NCBI GenBank assembly: GCA_021848775.1
Contig: JAJZTR010000004.1
Span: forward strand, 1-34,406
Origin: Chloroflexota bacterium
GTDB lineage: Bacteria > Chloroflexota > Anaerolineae > Anaerolineales > Anaerolineaceae
DNA: 34,406 bases
Reading direction: 5' to 3'
Part shown: in pieces, positions 1 to 8,129 of the stretch
Position numbering within the stretch: position 1 is the first letter of the stretch
How the letters are laid out: every line of letters starts with the position of its first letter
Notes under the pieces: model-generated
Database searches by the model: none
What the model was told of the DNA's origin: nothing
The model's input: the letters and a program-made list of their open reading frames with translations, nothing else
Position numbers and translations under genes: made by a program

Positions 1-1
1 G

Positions 2-514
2 GATGGATTGAACCTGGGTGCGCGCCGGTTCACCATCTCGACGGTCGGCCTGGTCCCGGTCATTAAGCGCTTCTCAGAGGAAAAAAGCCAAATAAATCTG
101 GCTATCAGCCTGCACGCGGCCAATGATGAATTACGATCCAGCATGCTGCCGATCAACCGCAAGCATCCCATCGCGGAACTGATGGCTGCCTGCCGCGAGT
201 ATGTTGAAAAAACCGGGCGCCGATTAACCTTTGAATGGGCGCTTATTCAGGATGTGAATGATTCAATCGAGACGGCGCGTGCGCTGAGTAAACTGTTAAA
301 GGGGTTAATTTGCCACGTCAATGTTATCCCGCTTAATCCAACACACAAATACACCGGCAAAGGCAGCACCCGGGAGAGAGCAGCGGCTTTTAAGGCTGAA
401 CTGGAGAAAGCCGGCATTCCATGCACAATCCGCATGCGCCGGGGCATGGATATTCAGGCTGGCTGTGGTCAACTGGCAACCCGGGCAGAGAATAAAGCCG
501 TAAAACCGGTATGA
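2..514 (+). CDS. rlmN: 23S rRNA/tRNA adenine-C2 methyltransferase RlmN, 3' part only
   Basis: This is the C-terminal half of RlmN, the radical-SAM enzyme that methylates C2 of an adenosine in 23S rRNA and some tRNAs. The reading frame is open from the first base, so the gene begins upstream of the window and its radical-SAM CxxxCxxC cluster is not visible. What is visible is the family stretch GARRFTISTVGLVP, then SLHAANDELRS, and near the end RRGMDIQAGCGQL. The Cys in AGCGQL matches the catalytic cysteine that carries the transient methyl group. The stop lies 15 bases before ftsY, so the two genes are probably co-transcribed. The family assignment is firm; only completeness is lacking. Confidence 0.93.
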   Translation, partial: DGLNLGARRFTISTVGLVPVIKRFSEEKSQINLAISLHAANDELRSSMLPINRKHPIAELMAACREYVEKTGRRLTFEWALIQDVNDSIETARALSKLLKGLICHVNVIPLNPTHKYTGKGSTRERAAAFKAELEKAGIPCTIRMRRGMDIQAGCGQLATRAENKAVKPV

Positions 515-529
515 TATAATCTCTGCGCT

Positions 530-1441
530 ATGGCTGATATCCTCAACAAATGGAAACAAGCGCTTAATCGCAGCAGTAAAGCCGCCTTCGGACGGCTAGC
601 CACCGTCTTTGGGGCGACCGATATCGACAATTCCACCTGGGAAGACCTGGAAGCGCTGCTCATTCAGGCCGACCTTGGGGTCGGCACGACACAAGAGATT
701 GTGGCTGCACTGAAAAAAAGAGTCGACCGGGAAGGGATCACCAGTGCTCAGGAACTGAGTTCTATCCTGCGTGAAGAACTGTTGTTACGACTGGATCCGC
801 CGCCCAACCTGGAATTTTCGGGGCAAAAACCGGTTGTTATTTTGATTGTGGGAGTGAACGGGTCCGGCAAGACTACCACCATCGCCAAGCTGGGCAAGCA
901 ATTCAGCCAGCAGGGGCAAAAAGTTTTGCTGGCTGCGGCTGATACTTACCGTGCAGCGGCAGTTGACCAGCTGCAGGTATGGGCTGACCGCTTATTCCTG
1001 CCCATCATCACAGGCCAACCCAACGCCGATCCCGGTGCTGTGGCTTATGACTCGATCCAGGCTGGCATTTCCCGCAAAGTTGACATGGTGCTGATCGACA
1101 CTGCTGGTCGGCTGCACACCCGCACAAACCTAATGGAAGAATTAAAAAAGGTTCACCGTGTCACCGGCAAAGCTCTGGAAGGGGCACCACACGCAGTATG
1201 GCTGGTTTTGGACGCCACCACGGGTCAAAACGCATTACTGCAAGCGCGCGCGTTCAAGGAGGCTGTGAAGGTCACAGGCGTGATCCTGGCCAAACTCGAC
1301 TCTTCGGCACGCGGCGGCATGGCATTTGCCATTCAAAAAGAGTTGGGCATCCCGATTCTTTATGCTGGATTGGGTGAGACACCTGAGGATTTGGAAAGAT
1401 TCAATCGCGAATCTTTTGTAGATGGTATATTAAGCTCATAA
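530..1441 (+). CDS. ftsY: Signal recognition particle receptor FtsY
   Basis: This is the GTPase that docks SRP-ribosome complexes at the inner membrane. The 303-aa protein is only the NG domain: an N-domain helical bundle (residues 1-90) followed by the G domain. It lacks the long acidic A region seen in E. coli FtsY. G1 is GVNGSGKT (108-115), the SRP-GTPase insertion starts at DTYRAAA (138-144) and G3 is DTAGR (190-194). G4 reads AKLD (254-257) where TKLD is usual; the base-specifying Asp is kept. No strong Shine-Dalgarno precedes the ATG, which fits translation coupled to rlmN just upstream. prfB follows after 22 bases. Confidence 0.95.
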   Translation: MADILNKWKQALNRSSKAAFGRLATVFGATDIDNSTWEDLEALLIQADLGVGTTQEIVAALKKRVDREGITSAQELSSILREELLLRLDPPPNLEFSGQKPVVILIVGVNGSGKTTTIAKLGKQFSQQGQKVLLAAADTYRAAAVDQLQVWADRLFLPIITGQPNADPGAVAYDSIQAGISRKVDMVLIDTAGRLHTRTNLMEELKKVHRVTGKALEGAPHAVWLVLDATTGQNALLQARAFKEAVKVTGVILAKLDSSARGGMAFAIQKELGIPILYAGLGETPEDLERFNRESFVDGILSS

Positions 1442-1463
1442 TCAGTGAACAGGTGGAGGAAAA

Positions 1464-2544
1464 ATGCAAGCGATTGTGGAACGTCTGGCGGACGATAAAG
1501 CCAGAATCAAAGAATTAATGGTGCATCTTTGACTTCGAAAGACTTAAGACAGAACTAAGCGAACTTCAAAAAATTTCCGAAGAATCCACCTTATGGGAAA
1601 ACCCCGGGCGGGCTCAGCAAATCATGAAAAAGCAGGCGGATTTGCGCGCAGAAATCGAGTCCTGGGAAAGATTAGAAATAAGAATTAGCGACCTGTTTGA
1701 ACTGGCCCAATTGGAAGATGAGAGCCTGCTGCCTGAAATCGAACAGGAAGCGGCTGCCATTCAGCATGAACTCGATCAGCGTGAGTTGAGCACCTTGCTC
1801 TCTGGTCCTTATGACAGAGGAAATGCCCTGCTCACGATCAACGCCGGGGCTGGAGGAACCGATTCACAGGATTGGGCGGAAATGCTGCAGCGCCTATACC
1901 TGCGCTGGGCTGAGCGCCGCGGCTATAGCACCGACATCATCGACCTGACTGAGGGCGAGGAAGCCGGCATCAAGACCATTACCATAGCCATCAGCGGGAA
2001 ATACGCCTACGGTTACCTCAGAGCCGAAAAGGGGGTCCACCGTCTGGTGCGCCTTTCTCCGTTCGATTCAGCCCACCGGCGTCACACCTCTTTCGCGCAG
2101 GTGGAAGTTCTGCCCGAGATCGAAGATGACACTGAAATCATCATTCCCCCGGACGATGTGCGTATCGACATTTTTAAATCATCAGGCGCGGGCGGTCAAA
2201 ATGTCCAGAAAAACGCCACAGCCATTCGCCTGACGCACATCCCGACCGGCATGGTGGTAACCTGCCAGAATGAACGCTCACAGATGCAGAATCGCGAAAA
2301 CGCGTTTCGCGTGCTGCGCAGCCGTTTGGCAGCCATCCGGCAGGAAGAATTGGACAAACAGCTGGGCGAGCTGCGCGGAGAATACCAAAAAACGGAGTGG
2401 GGTTCGCAAATCCGGTCCTATGTGCTTCACCCCTACCAAATGGTCAAGGATCACCGCACCGAGTATGAGGTGGGCAACACGCAAGCCGTCCTCGACGGCG
2501 AAATTGACGGGTTTATTGAAGCTTACTTACGCTTTCGCAAGTAA
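1464..2544 (+). CDS. prfB: Peptide chain release factor 2 with programmed +1 frameshift
   Basis: RF2 reads UGA and UAA stop codons and releases the finished peptide. The gene is in two frames. An ATG at 1464, behind GGAGG at 1455-1459, opens 22 codons ending CTT TGA at 1527-1532. Skipping one base at this CTTTGAC site continues in the next frame from 1531 as DFERLKTEL, giving about 359 aa, which is normal for RF2. The tripeptide SPF (in RLSPFDSAHRR) recognises the stop codon, and GGQ (in SSGAGGQN) triggers hydrolysis. The in-frame UGA gives classical autoregulation: scarce RF2 favours the shift. The purine-rich stimulator just upstream is weak here (AATGGTG). A caller that ignores the shift starts wrongly at the internal ATG 1624. 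Confidence 0.95.
1527..1533 (+). promoter_or_regulatory. RF2 programmed frameshift site CTTTGAC
   Basis: CTT at codon 22 is followed by an in-frame TGA and then C, the canonical RF2 slip site. Downstream codons in the +1 frame encode the conserved RF2 N-terminal helix, which ends in the family pattern LWENPGRAQQIM. Confidence 0.93.
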
Positions 2545-2568
2545 TTCAATCTGGTTGGTAGGGTGTGC

Positions 2569-3537
2569 TCAGTCAAGCTTCTTGGCCAGGTCGACCATTG
2601 CCGGGTCCAATAGCTTCTTGTTGGCGACCACGACCTCCAATGGTGTTGTGGTGACCTCATTCTTGATCAAACCAACCAGCACACCGTACTCCCCACGTGC
2701 CATAGCTTCGGTAGCGCCTGCGCCTAACCGGGATGCCAGAATGCGGTCGCTAGCCTGCGGCGCTCCACCGCGTTGTACATGGCCTAAAATGGTCACACGT
2801 AATCCAAAGCCCAAACGTTCGCGGTGCTCCTTGAAATATTCGTCCAGGCGGGTAGCATTGTATTCAGCCCCCTCTGCCACCACAATGATAGCATGAGCTT
2901 TGCCCCGTTCATAAGCATCTGTCAATGTCTTGGCGAGTTTTTCCGGGTCGGTCTCGATTTCCGGGAGCACAACTTCCTCTGCTCCGCCCGCAATAGCCGC
3001 CATAAGCGCCAGATATCCGCACTTTCGTCCCATGACTTCGATTAAGAAAGCCCTCTGATGTGAGGATGCTGTAATCTTTAACCGGTCGATTGCCTCAAGG
3101 GCAATGTTCAACGCGGTATCCACCCCAATTGTGATGTCAGAGCCATAAAGGTCATTGTCAATGGTGGAGGCGATTCCAACAACCGGAAAACCAAGCGCGT
3201 GCAGTGCGTGCGCACCCGTCTGTGAACCGTTGCCACCGATAACAACCAGCCCCTCAACATCATTCTGATTCAGATTGCGAATGGCTTTCAATTGACCAGC
3301 CCGGGTTTTGAACTCCTCCGACCGGGCGCTGCCCAGGACGGTGCCTCCGCGTTGGATGATCCCTCCTACATCGCGGGCGCCAAGGCGGACGAATCGATCA
3401 TCGATCAGACCTTCGTAGCCATTTCGGATGCCCATCACCTCCCATCCGTTTCGAATGCCAGTACGCACTACAGCCCGGATTGCTGCATTCATTCCAGGCG
3501 CATCACCTCCACTGGTTAAAACGGCTATTTTTTTCAT
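2569..3537 (-). CDS. pfkA: 6-phosphofructokinase
   Basis: Glycolytic kinase converting fructose 6-phosphate to the 1,6-bisphosphate. The start chosen is the ATG at 3537 (MKKIAVLTSGGD), because GGAGGG lies 6 bases upstream and it gives 322 aa, the usual PfkA length; the frame stays open further upstream without support. The nucleotide loop SGGDAPGMN begins at residue 9. TIDND (125-129) holds the catalytic Asp, and EVMGRKCGYLA (168-178) is the sugar-phosphate segment. Gly at the E. coli 104 position in GGNGS (101-105) points to ATP rather than pyrophosphate as donor. The neighbouring residue is Asn where GGDGS is usual. The gene converges on prfB with only 24 bases between. Confidence 0.94.
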   Translation of the reverse strand: MKKIAVLTSGGDAPGMNAAIRAVVRTGIRNGWEVMGIRNGYEGLIDDRFVRLGARDVGGIIQRGGTVLGSARSEEFKTRAGQLKAIRNLNQNDVEGLVVIGGNGSQTGAHALHALGFPVVGIASTIDNDLYGSDITIGVDTALNIALEAIDRLKITASSHQRAFLIEVMGRKCGYLALMAAIAGGAEEVVLPEIETDPEKLAKTLTDAYERGKAHAIIVVAEGAEYNATRLDEYFKEHRERLGFGLRVTILGHVQRGGAPQASDRILASRLGAGATEAMARGEYGVLVGLIKNEVTTTPLEVVVANKKLLDPAMVDLAKKLD

Positions 3538-3846
3538 TTTTCCCTCCATCCGAAGGCTTAAAGGTGTACCTGTTTTGGATTTTATCACGCTTTGATTGTG
3601 TCGTTTAAGTGGACAATAAGTTTTCTACGAACGAACATACAATTTATCTTGTCCGGATATATGACACTGGGTTAATAACTTGCGGATTAATGACAGTATG
3701 CATGACGACCTGTCCTTGTTAAAATATCGATGCACATAGTACCCTTTAGGTTTTATTGAAAATAACTCACCCGTTTCGGGAATTATCCAAAATCAGCCTG
3801 GATCACCGGAAGACCGGCAACCCAAACTTACCCACAAGGTTAAATA

Positions 3847-5946
3847 ATGTCAGATCACCGCATCAGGCAACACCCTATCCTTCCCATCCCTGAACGCGCA
3901 CCGATTGAATTTTATTGGCAGGGAAGAAAATTAGATGCTTTCGAAGGCGAGACGATCGCCGCGGCGTTGTTTGCCAACGGCGAGCACATCTTTGGGCACC
4001 ACCACAAAGATGGATCACCCCTGGGCATTTTCTGTGCAAATGGTCAATGCTCTCAATGCATGGTATTGGCGGATGGCGTCCCTGTCAAAGGATGCATGGA
4101 GCTGGTCAGGAATGGGCAGAGAATCGAACCGGCGGATGGCTTGCCTGAACTCCCGCAAGTAAATCAACCCGTTAGCTTCAAACCCATCCTCGAGCGCAAA
4201 GTCAAGGTTTTGATCATCGGGGGTGGTCCAGCCGGGCTTTCAGCTGCCATCGAACTGGGTCAGCGCGGTGTTGAAGTGCTGTTGGTGGACGATAAACATC
4301 ATCTGGGGGGCAAGCTGGTCCTCCAGACCCACCGTTTCTTCGGCTCGACCAAGGCTGTATATGCCGGGACGCGCGGCATCGACATCGCAACCCGGCTGGA
4401 AAACGATCTGCGTAAACATCCATCGGTGGAAGTCTGGCTCAACAGCACTGTGCTGGCAGTCTTCAGCGATAAAAAAGTAGGCATCCTGAAGGATGGACAT
4501 GAATATTCGGTAATCGAACCGGATGTTCTGCTGGTGGCTTCAGGCGCCCGTGAAAAATTCCTGGCATTCAAAGGCAATACGCTGCCCGGGGTATTTGGGG
4601 CGGGTGCTTTCCAGACGCTGGTGAACCGCGACCTGGTGCGTCCTGCCGAGAAATTGTTTATCGTCGGCGGCGGGAATGTCGGGTTGATCGCCGGTTACCA
4701 CGCTTTGCAGGCAGGTATCCAGGTCGTCGGTCTGGTAGAAGCTTTACCTGAATGCGGCGGTTACAAGGTGCACAAAGATAAACTTGCCCGCATGGGTGTT
4801 CCAATTTACACATCTCATACGATACTGAGCGCCAACGGAGAGGGAAAAGTTGAATCGGTTACCATTGCCCAGGTCGACGCTGATTTCAAACCTGTTGCAG
4901 GCACCGAGAAATCCTTTGAATGCGACAGCGTGCTCATCGCCGTCGGGCTGGATCCGGTTAACGAGTTTTACCTAAAAGCCAGGCAATACGGCTTGAATTG
5001 TTATGTCGGCGGGGATGCAGAAGAAATCGCTGAAGCTTCCGCGGCAATTTTCTCCGGCAAAATCCGTGGAATGGAAATTGCCCGGGCCCTGGGTGTTGAA
5101 ACGGCTGAGATACCGGTTGAATGGTATTGGACCAGTGAAATTCTAAAATCCAAGCCCGGCGACACCTTTTCCGAGGAGCTGCCTGAGATCGAGGAAGGCG
5201 TGGTACCGGTTATCCACTGCACCCAGGAGATCCCCTGCGATCCATGTACAGGACTGTGCTCCCATGGATTGATCTACATCGACACCAAAGACATCCGTCA
5301 TGTTCCGACATTTTTAGGCAACAGTTATTGCTGCGAGGTGTGCGAGAAGTGCGTGGCGGGCTGTCCGGGTTTGGCGATCACCCTGGTCAACTATCGCGAA
5401 AACCCCGATTTGCCGGTGGTGTCCATTCCTTATGAATTCACCCGTCAAACCATTCAGGCTGAAGATCAAGTTATCGTGCTTGACACTGAAGGGAAAGACC
5501 TGGGGCGGGTGGAAGTCCTTTCGGTACATGCGGTCAACAAGGATGATAAAACGCTGGTCGTCCAGGTGAATGCTCCTAAAGAAATCGCTCAAAAAATCGC
5601 CGGGATTAAGGTTCAGGATGAGGACGTAACACACCCACTGGATCATTACATCGCCCACATCGAAGATGACACGATTGTCTGCCGCTGCGAACATGTCACT
5701 GCCGGTGAAATTAGATCGCTGATCCGTGCAGGTTATCGCGATATGAACGAGATCAAAACAGTTTCACGGGCGGGGATGGGCGCTTGCGGTGGAAAGACCT
5801 GCGTCAGCTTGATTCTGCGTCTATTCCGCGAGGAGGGCATTACCCGTGAAGAAATCACGGAATATTCAAAACGACCGGTATTTATTGAGGTGCCGCTTGG
5901 CATTTTAGCCGGAGCCAATGGACAGGAGAACAACACCAATGACTAA
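3847..5946 (+). CDS. Iron-sulfur flavoprotein, alpha subunit of an amino-acid dehydrogenase
   Basis: A 699-aa multidomain oxidoreductase. A 2Fe-2S ferredoxin-like domain lies at residues 20-115, with C63, C68, C71 and C83. An FAD/NAD(P) two-dinucleotide-binding domain follows, with IIGGGPAGLSAA near 123 and IVGGGNVGL near 275. A Cys-rich insert at about 458-520 looks like one or two 4Fe-4S clusters (CTQEIPCDPCTGLC, then CCEVCEKCVAGCP). The end, from about 610, is a BFD-like 2Fe-2S domain (VCRCEHVTAGEI and GACGGKTC). This architecture is that of the alpha subunits of proline dehydrogenase, opine oxidase or hydrogen-cyanide synthase complexes, with the small ferredoxin fused on. The stop overlaps the next gene by 8 bases. 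The substrate cannot be told from sequence. Confidence 0.8.
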   Translation: MSDHRIRQHPILPIPERAPIEFYWQGRKLDAFEGETIAAALFANGEHIFGHHHKDGSPLGIFCANGQCSQCMVLADGVPVKGCMELVRNGQRIEPADGLPELPQVNQPVSFKPILERKVKVLIIGGGPAGLSAAIELGQRGVEVLLVDDKHHLGGKLVLQTHRFFGSTKAVYAGTRGIDIATRLENDLRKHPSVEVWLNSTVLAVFSDKKVGILKDGHEYSVIEPDVLLVASGAREKFLAFKGNTLPGVFGAGAFQTLVNRDLVRPAEKLFIVGGGNVGLIAGYHALQAGIQVVGLVEALPECGGYKVHKDKLARMGVPIYTSHTILSANGEGKVESVTIAQVDADFKPVAGTEKSFECDSVLIAVGLDPVNEFYLKARQYGLNCYVGGDAEEIAEASAAIFSGKIRGMEIARALGVETAEIPVEWYWTSEILKSKPGDTFSEELPEIEEGVVPVIHCTQEIPCDPCTGLCSHGLIYIDTKDIRHVPTFLGNSYCCEVCEKCVAGCPGLAITLVNYRENPDLPVVSIPYEFTRQTIQAEDQVIVLDTEGKDLGRVEVLSVHAVNKDDKTLVVQVNAPKEIAQKIAGIKVQDEDVTHPLDHYIAHIEDDTIVCRCEHVTAGEIRSLIRAGYRDMNEIKTVSRAGMGACGGKTCVSLILRLFREEGITREEITEYSKRPVFIEVPLGILAGANGQENNTND

Positions 5947-7105
5947 TCCTGCCATCCCCCACTACGACATAGTTATCATTGGCGCCGGATCAATTGGCGC
6001 GCCGACCGCCTTTTTCCTGTCTCAAGCAGGATATAAAGTCCTGGTGCTCGACCAGGCCCCAAGCGTTGGGCAAACTTCCAACAAACGAGCCATCGGCGGC
6101 ATCCGTGCCACCCATTCGGATCCGGCGAAAATACAGCTGTGTTTACGCAGCATCGACATCTTCTCCACCTGGAAAGACCGCACCGGTGACGATATCGAAT
6201 GGTCTGAAGGGGGCTACGTTTTTGTCGCACGCACCCCGCGTGAAGAAAAAATCCTCAAGGATTTGCTGGTCACCCAGAAGTTGTACAGACTTGATATCGA
6301 CTGGCTGGATAAACCTCAGCTTATGGAATTGGTGCCAGATCTCAACCCACAGGAATTGACCGGCGGCACTTACTCCCCAAAGGATGGCAATGCCTCTCCG
6401 CTGCTAGCGGTACATTCCTTCTATGTCCATGCCATGGAATATGGAGCCGTTTTCAAGTTCAACGAACGGGTAACAGAAATGGTTATCCAGGGTGGAAAGG
6501 TAGTTGGGATCAAGACCAATCGGGGTGAGTACGGTGCGGACATGGTGGTCAACGCAGCCGGTCCCTGGGCACAGGAGATTGGCGCACTGGCAGGTCTGGA
6601 CCTCCCGGTGCGGCCGGATTCCCATGAAGCTGCCATCACCGAAGCCGTGGCGCCGTTTCTTAAACCCATGATCGTTGATATCTCACCAGGACCGGGTTCT
6701 TCGAATTATTATTTTTATCAGCACCTGACCGGGCAAATTATCTTCTGCATCACCCCCTCGCCGAATATCTGGGGTTTCGATGCCGAAGAAACCAGCAGCT
6801 TCCTGCCCATGGTGTCAAAACGGATGGTGGACCTGATGCCGCGGTTGAAGAACATTCGGGTACGGCGAACCTGGCGGGGTTTATATCCGATGACACCGGA
6901 CGGCGCTCCAATCGTCGGTCTTGCAAAGGGAGTCGAGGGACTGGTGCTGGCGGTCGGCATGTGCGGTCAGGGCTTCATGCTCGGTCCAGGCGTGGGCGAG
7001 CTGCTTACGCGCATCATTTCCGGTCAACTCCTCGATACTGACCATCAGACTCTGGACATTTTATCCCCCTACCGCCAATTCGCCGGGCAGGAATTGCTGA
7101 AATAA
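5939..7105 (+). CDS. FAD-dependent oxidoreductase (DAO family), catalytic subunit
   Basis: A 388-aa D-amino-acid-oxidase fold protein (DAO; sarcosine oxidase, proline dehydrogenase beta and HcnC relatives). The N-terminal dinucleotide-binding motif is IVIIGAGSIGAPTA (residues 11-24). GGIRATHSDP and the C-terminal GLYPMTPDGAPIVG and GMCGQGFMLGPGVGE are family segments that bind FAD and substrate. The start at 5939 is preferred over an in-frame ATG at 5918 because AGGAG lies at the right distance before 5939. It overlaps the end of the iron-sulfur subunit, so the two are translationally coupled and probably form one heteromeric dehydrogenase that oxidises an imino or amino acid. Confidence 0.82.
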   Translation: MTNPAIPHYDIVIIGAGSIGAPTAFFLSQAGYKVLVLDQAPSVGQTSNKRAIGGIRATHSDPAKIQLCLRSIDIFSTWKDRTGDDIEWSEGGYVFVARTPREEKILKDLLVTQKLYRLDIDWLDKPQLMELVPDLNPQELTGGTYSPKDGNASPLLAVHSFYVHAMEYGAVFKFNERVTEMVIQGGKVVGIKTNRGEYGADMVVNAAGPWAQEIGALAGLDLPVRPDSHEAAITEAVAPFLKPMIVDISPGPGSSNYYFYQHLTGQIIFCITPSPNIWGFDAEETSSFLPMVSKRMVDLMPRLKNIRVRRTWRGLYPMTPDGAPIVGLAKGVEGLVLAVGMCGQGFMLGPGVGELLTRIISGQLLDTDHQTLDILSPYRQFAGQELLK

Positions 7106-7134
7106 TAAATTCGGACGGGATTCTTAGATATTGG

Positions 7135-7140
7135 TATAAT
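7135..7140 (+). promoter_or_regulatory. Possible -10 box before the HAD gene
   Basis: TATAAT 58 bases upstream of the HAD-family ATG. The -35 region is poor (TTCGGA, spacing about 19), so this is a weak call. Confidence 0.4.
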
Positions 7141-7197
7141 ACTGGGTCGCTGTGAGACTTTATTAATCAGATTCTTCCCTCACAGCCCGGGAAAAAT

Positions 7198-7878
7198 ATG
7201 GGATTAATTAAAGGTTTAATATTTGATTTCGACGGTTTGATCCTCGATACAGAGGAACCTTCCTTTAGCGCCTGGGCGCAAATGTACAACGAATACGGTG
7301 TCAGCCTGGATATCCAGGCCTGGGCAGGTGGACTCGGTTCCTCTGAAGCCGGGTTCAACCCGGTCACACACCTTGAAGGCCTGCTGAATAAGCGGGTCGA
7401 TGCTGCCTCGCTGCGCAATACGGCACGCATCGTTGCCGATCGCAAAATTTTAGAGCTTCTGCCGCTGCCCGGGGTTGAAAAAACCATCCTGAGTGCCCGA
7501 CAGTCGGGACTGAAACTGGCTGTGGCATCCAGTTCACCGCGATCCTGGGTCGCCGGTCATCTCAAACGCCTGGACCTCTACCAGTACTTTGACTGCATCG
7601 TCTGCATGGAGGACGTTCCCGAGGTTAAACCTGCCCCTGATTTATTCCTGGCAGCCCTTTCAGGTCTGGGAATCAACCCGCAGGAAGCCTTGATCTTTGA
7701 GGATTCACCCAATGGAATAACAGCTGGTCGGAGGGCAAACACCTTTACGATCGCGATACCCAACATCGTCAGCCGGCAGCTTGACCTTTCGCATGCAAAC
7801 TTGATCCTGGACCGCATCGATGAGATCCCTCTTTCCGAGATTCTCAACACGGCCGAGAAAGTACCAGTATCCTGGTAA
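7198..7878 (+). CDS. HAD-superfamily hydrolase (beta-phosphoglucomutase/phosphatase-like)
   Basis: A 226-aa haloacid-dehalogenase fold protein of subfamily I with a helical cap. All four motifs are present: the nucleophile DFDGLILDTE (D10, D12), motif II in VASSSPRSW, the lysine of VKPAPDLFL, and the acidic pair of IFEDSPNGI. This combination is usual in beta-phosphoglucomutase, phosphoglycolate phosphatase and small sugar-phosphate phosphatases; the substrate cannot be assigned. The gene stands alone between the dehydrogenase operon and the Rel gene. Confidence 0.88.
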   Translation: MGLIKGLIFDFDGLILDTEEPSFSAWAQMYNEYGVSLDIQAWAGGLGSSEAGFNPVTHLEGLLNKRVDAASLRNTARIVADRKILELLPLPGVEKTILSARQSGLKLAVASSSPRSWVAGHLKRLDLYQYFDCIVCMEDVPEVKPAPDLFLAALSGLGINPQEALIFEDSPNGITAGRRANTFTIAIPNIVSRQLDLSHANLILDRIDEIPLSEILNTAEKVPVSW

Positions 7879-8129
7879 GCGAAGACTGATTTGAGGGGAC
7901 CTGTCATTTAAAGAGGTTAACCCGCCCTTGAATCTTAAGCAAAGGGCGATATACTTGTGCACAAATCTGCGAAACGCAATGGTTGTTGTACCAGGAAAAA
8001 AATTTTGCTGCGAATCTCCTGAGTGAATTTCTGACGATTAGAAAGAAGGTTCTTTTCAGCCTGTATCGGTATTGGCAATAAAACAGAAATGTGCTTTTAA
8101 CAGGCTAAGCCAAGGGGTAATTGCGCACC

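Noticed and set aside
1624-2544. prfB as a short gene starting at ATG 1624
   Set aside because: No ribosome site there, and the conserved RF2 N-terminus lies upstream in two frames joined at CTTTGAC.
3597-3846. Riboswitch upstream of the dehydrogenase operon
   Set aside because: 250 gene-free bases contain a few short stems but no riboswitch core that I can recognise.
7945-7972. Terminator-like CGCCCTT/AAGGGCG hairpin after the HAD gene
   Set aside because: Arms pair well but no T-run follows on either strand, so I do not call it.
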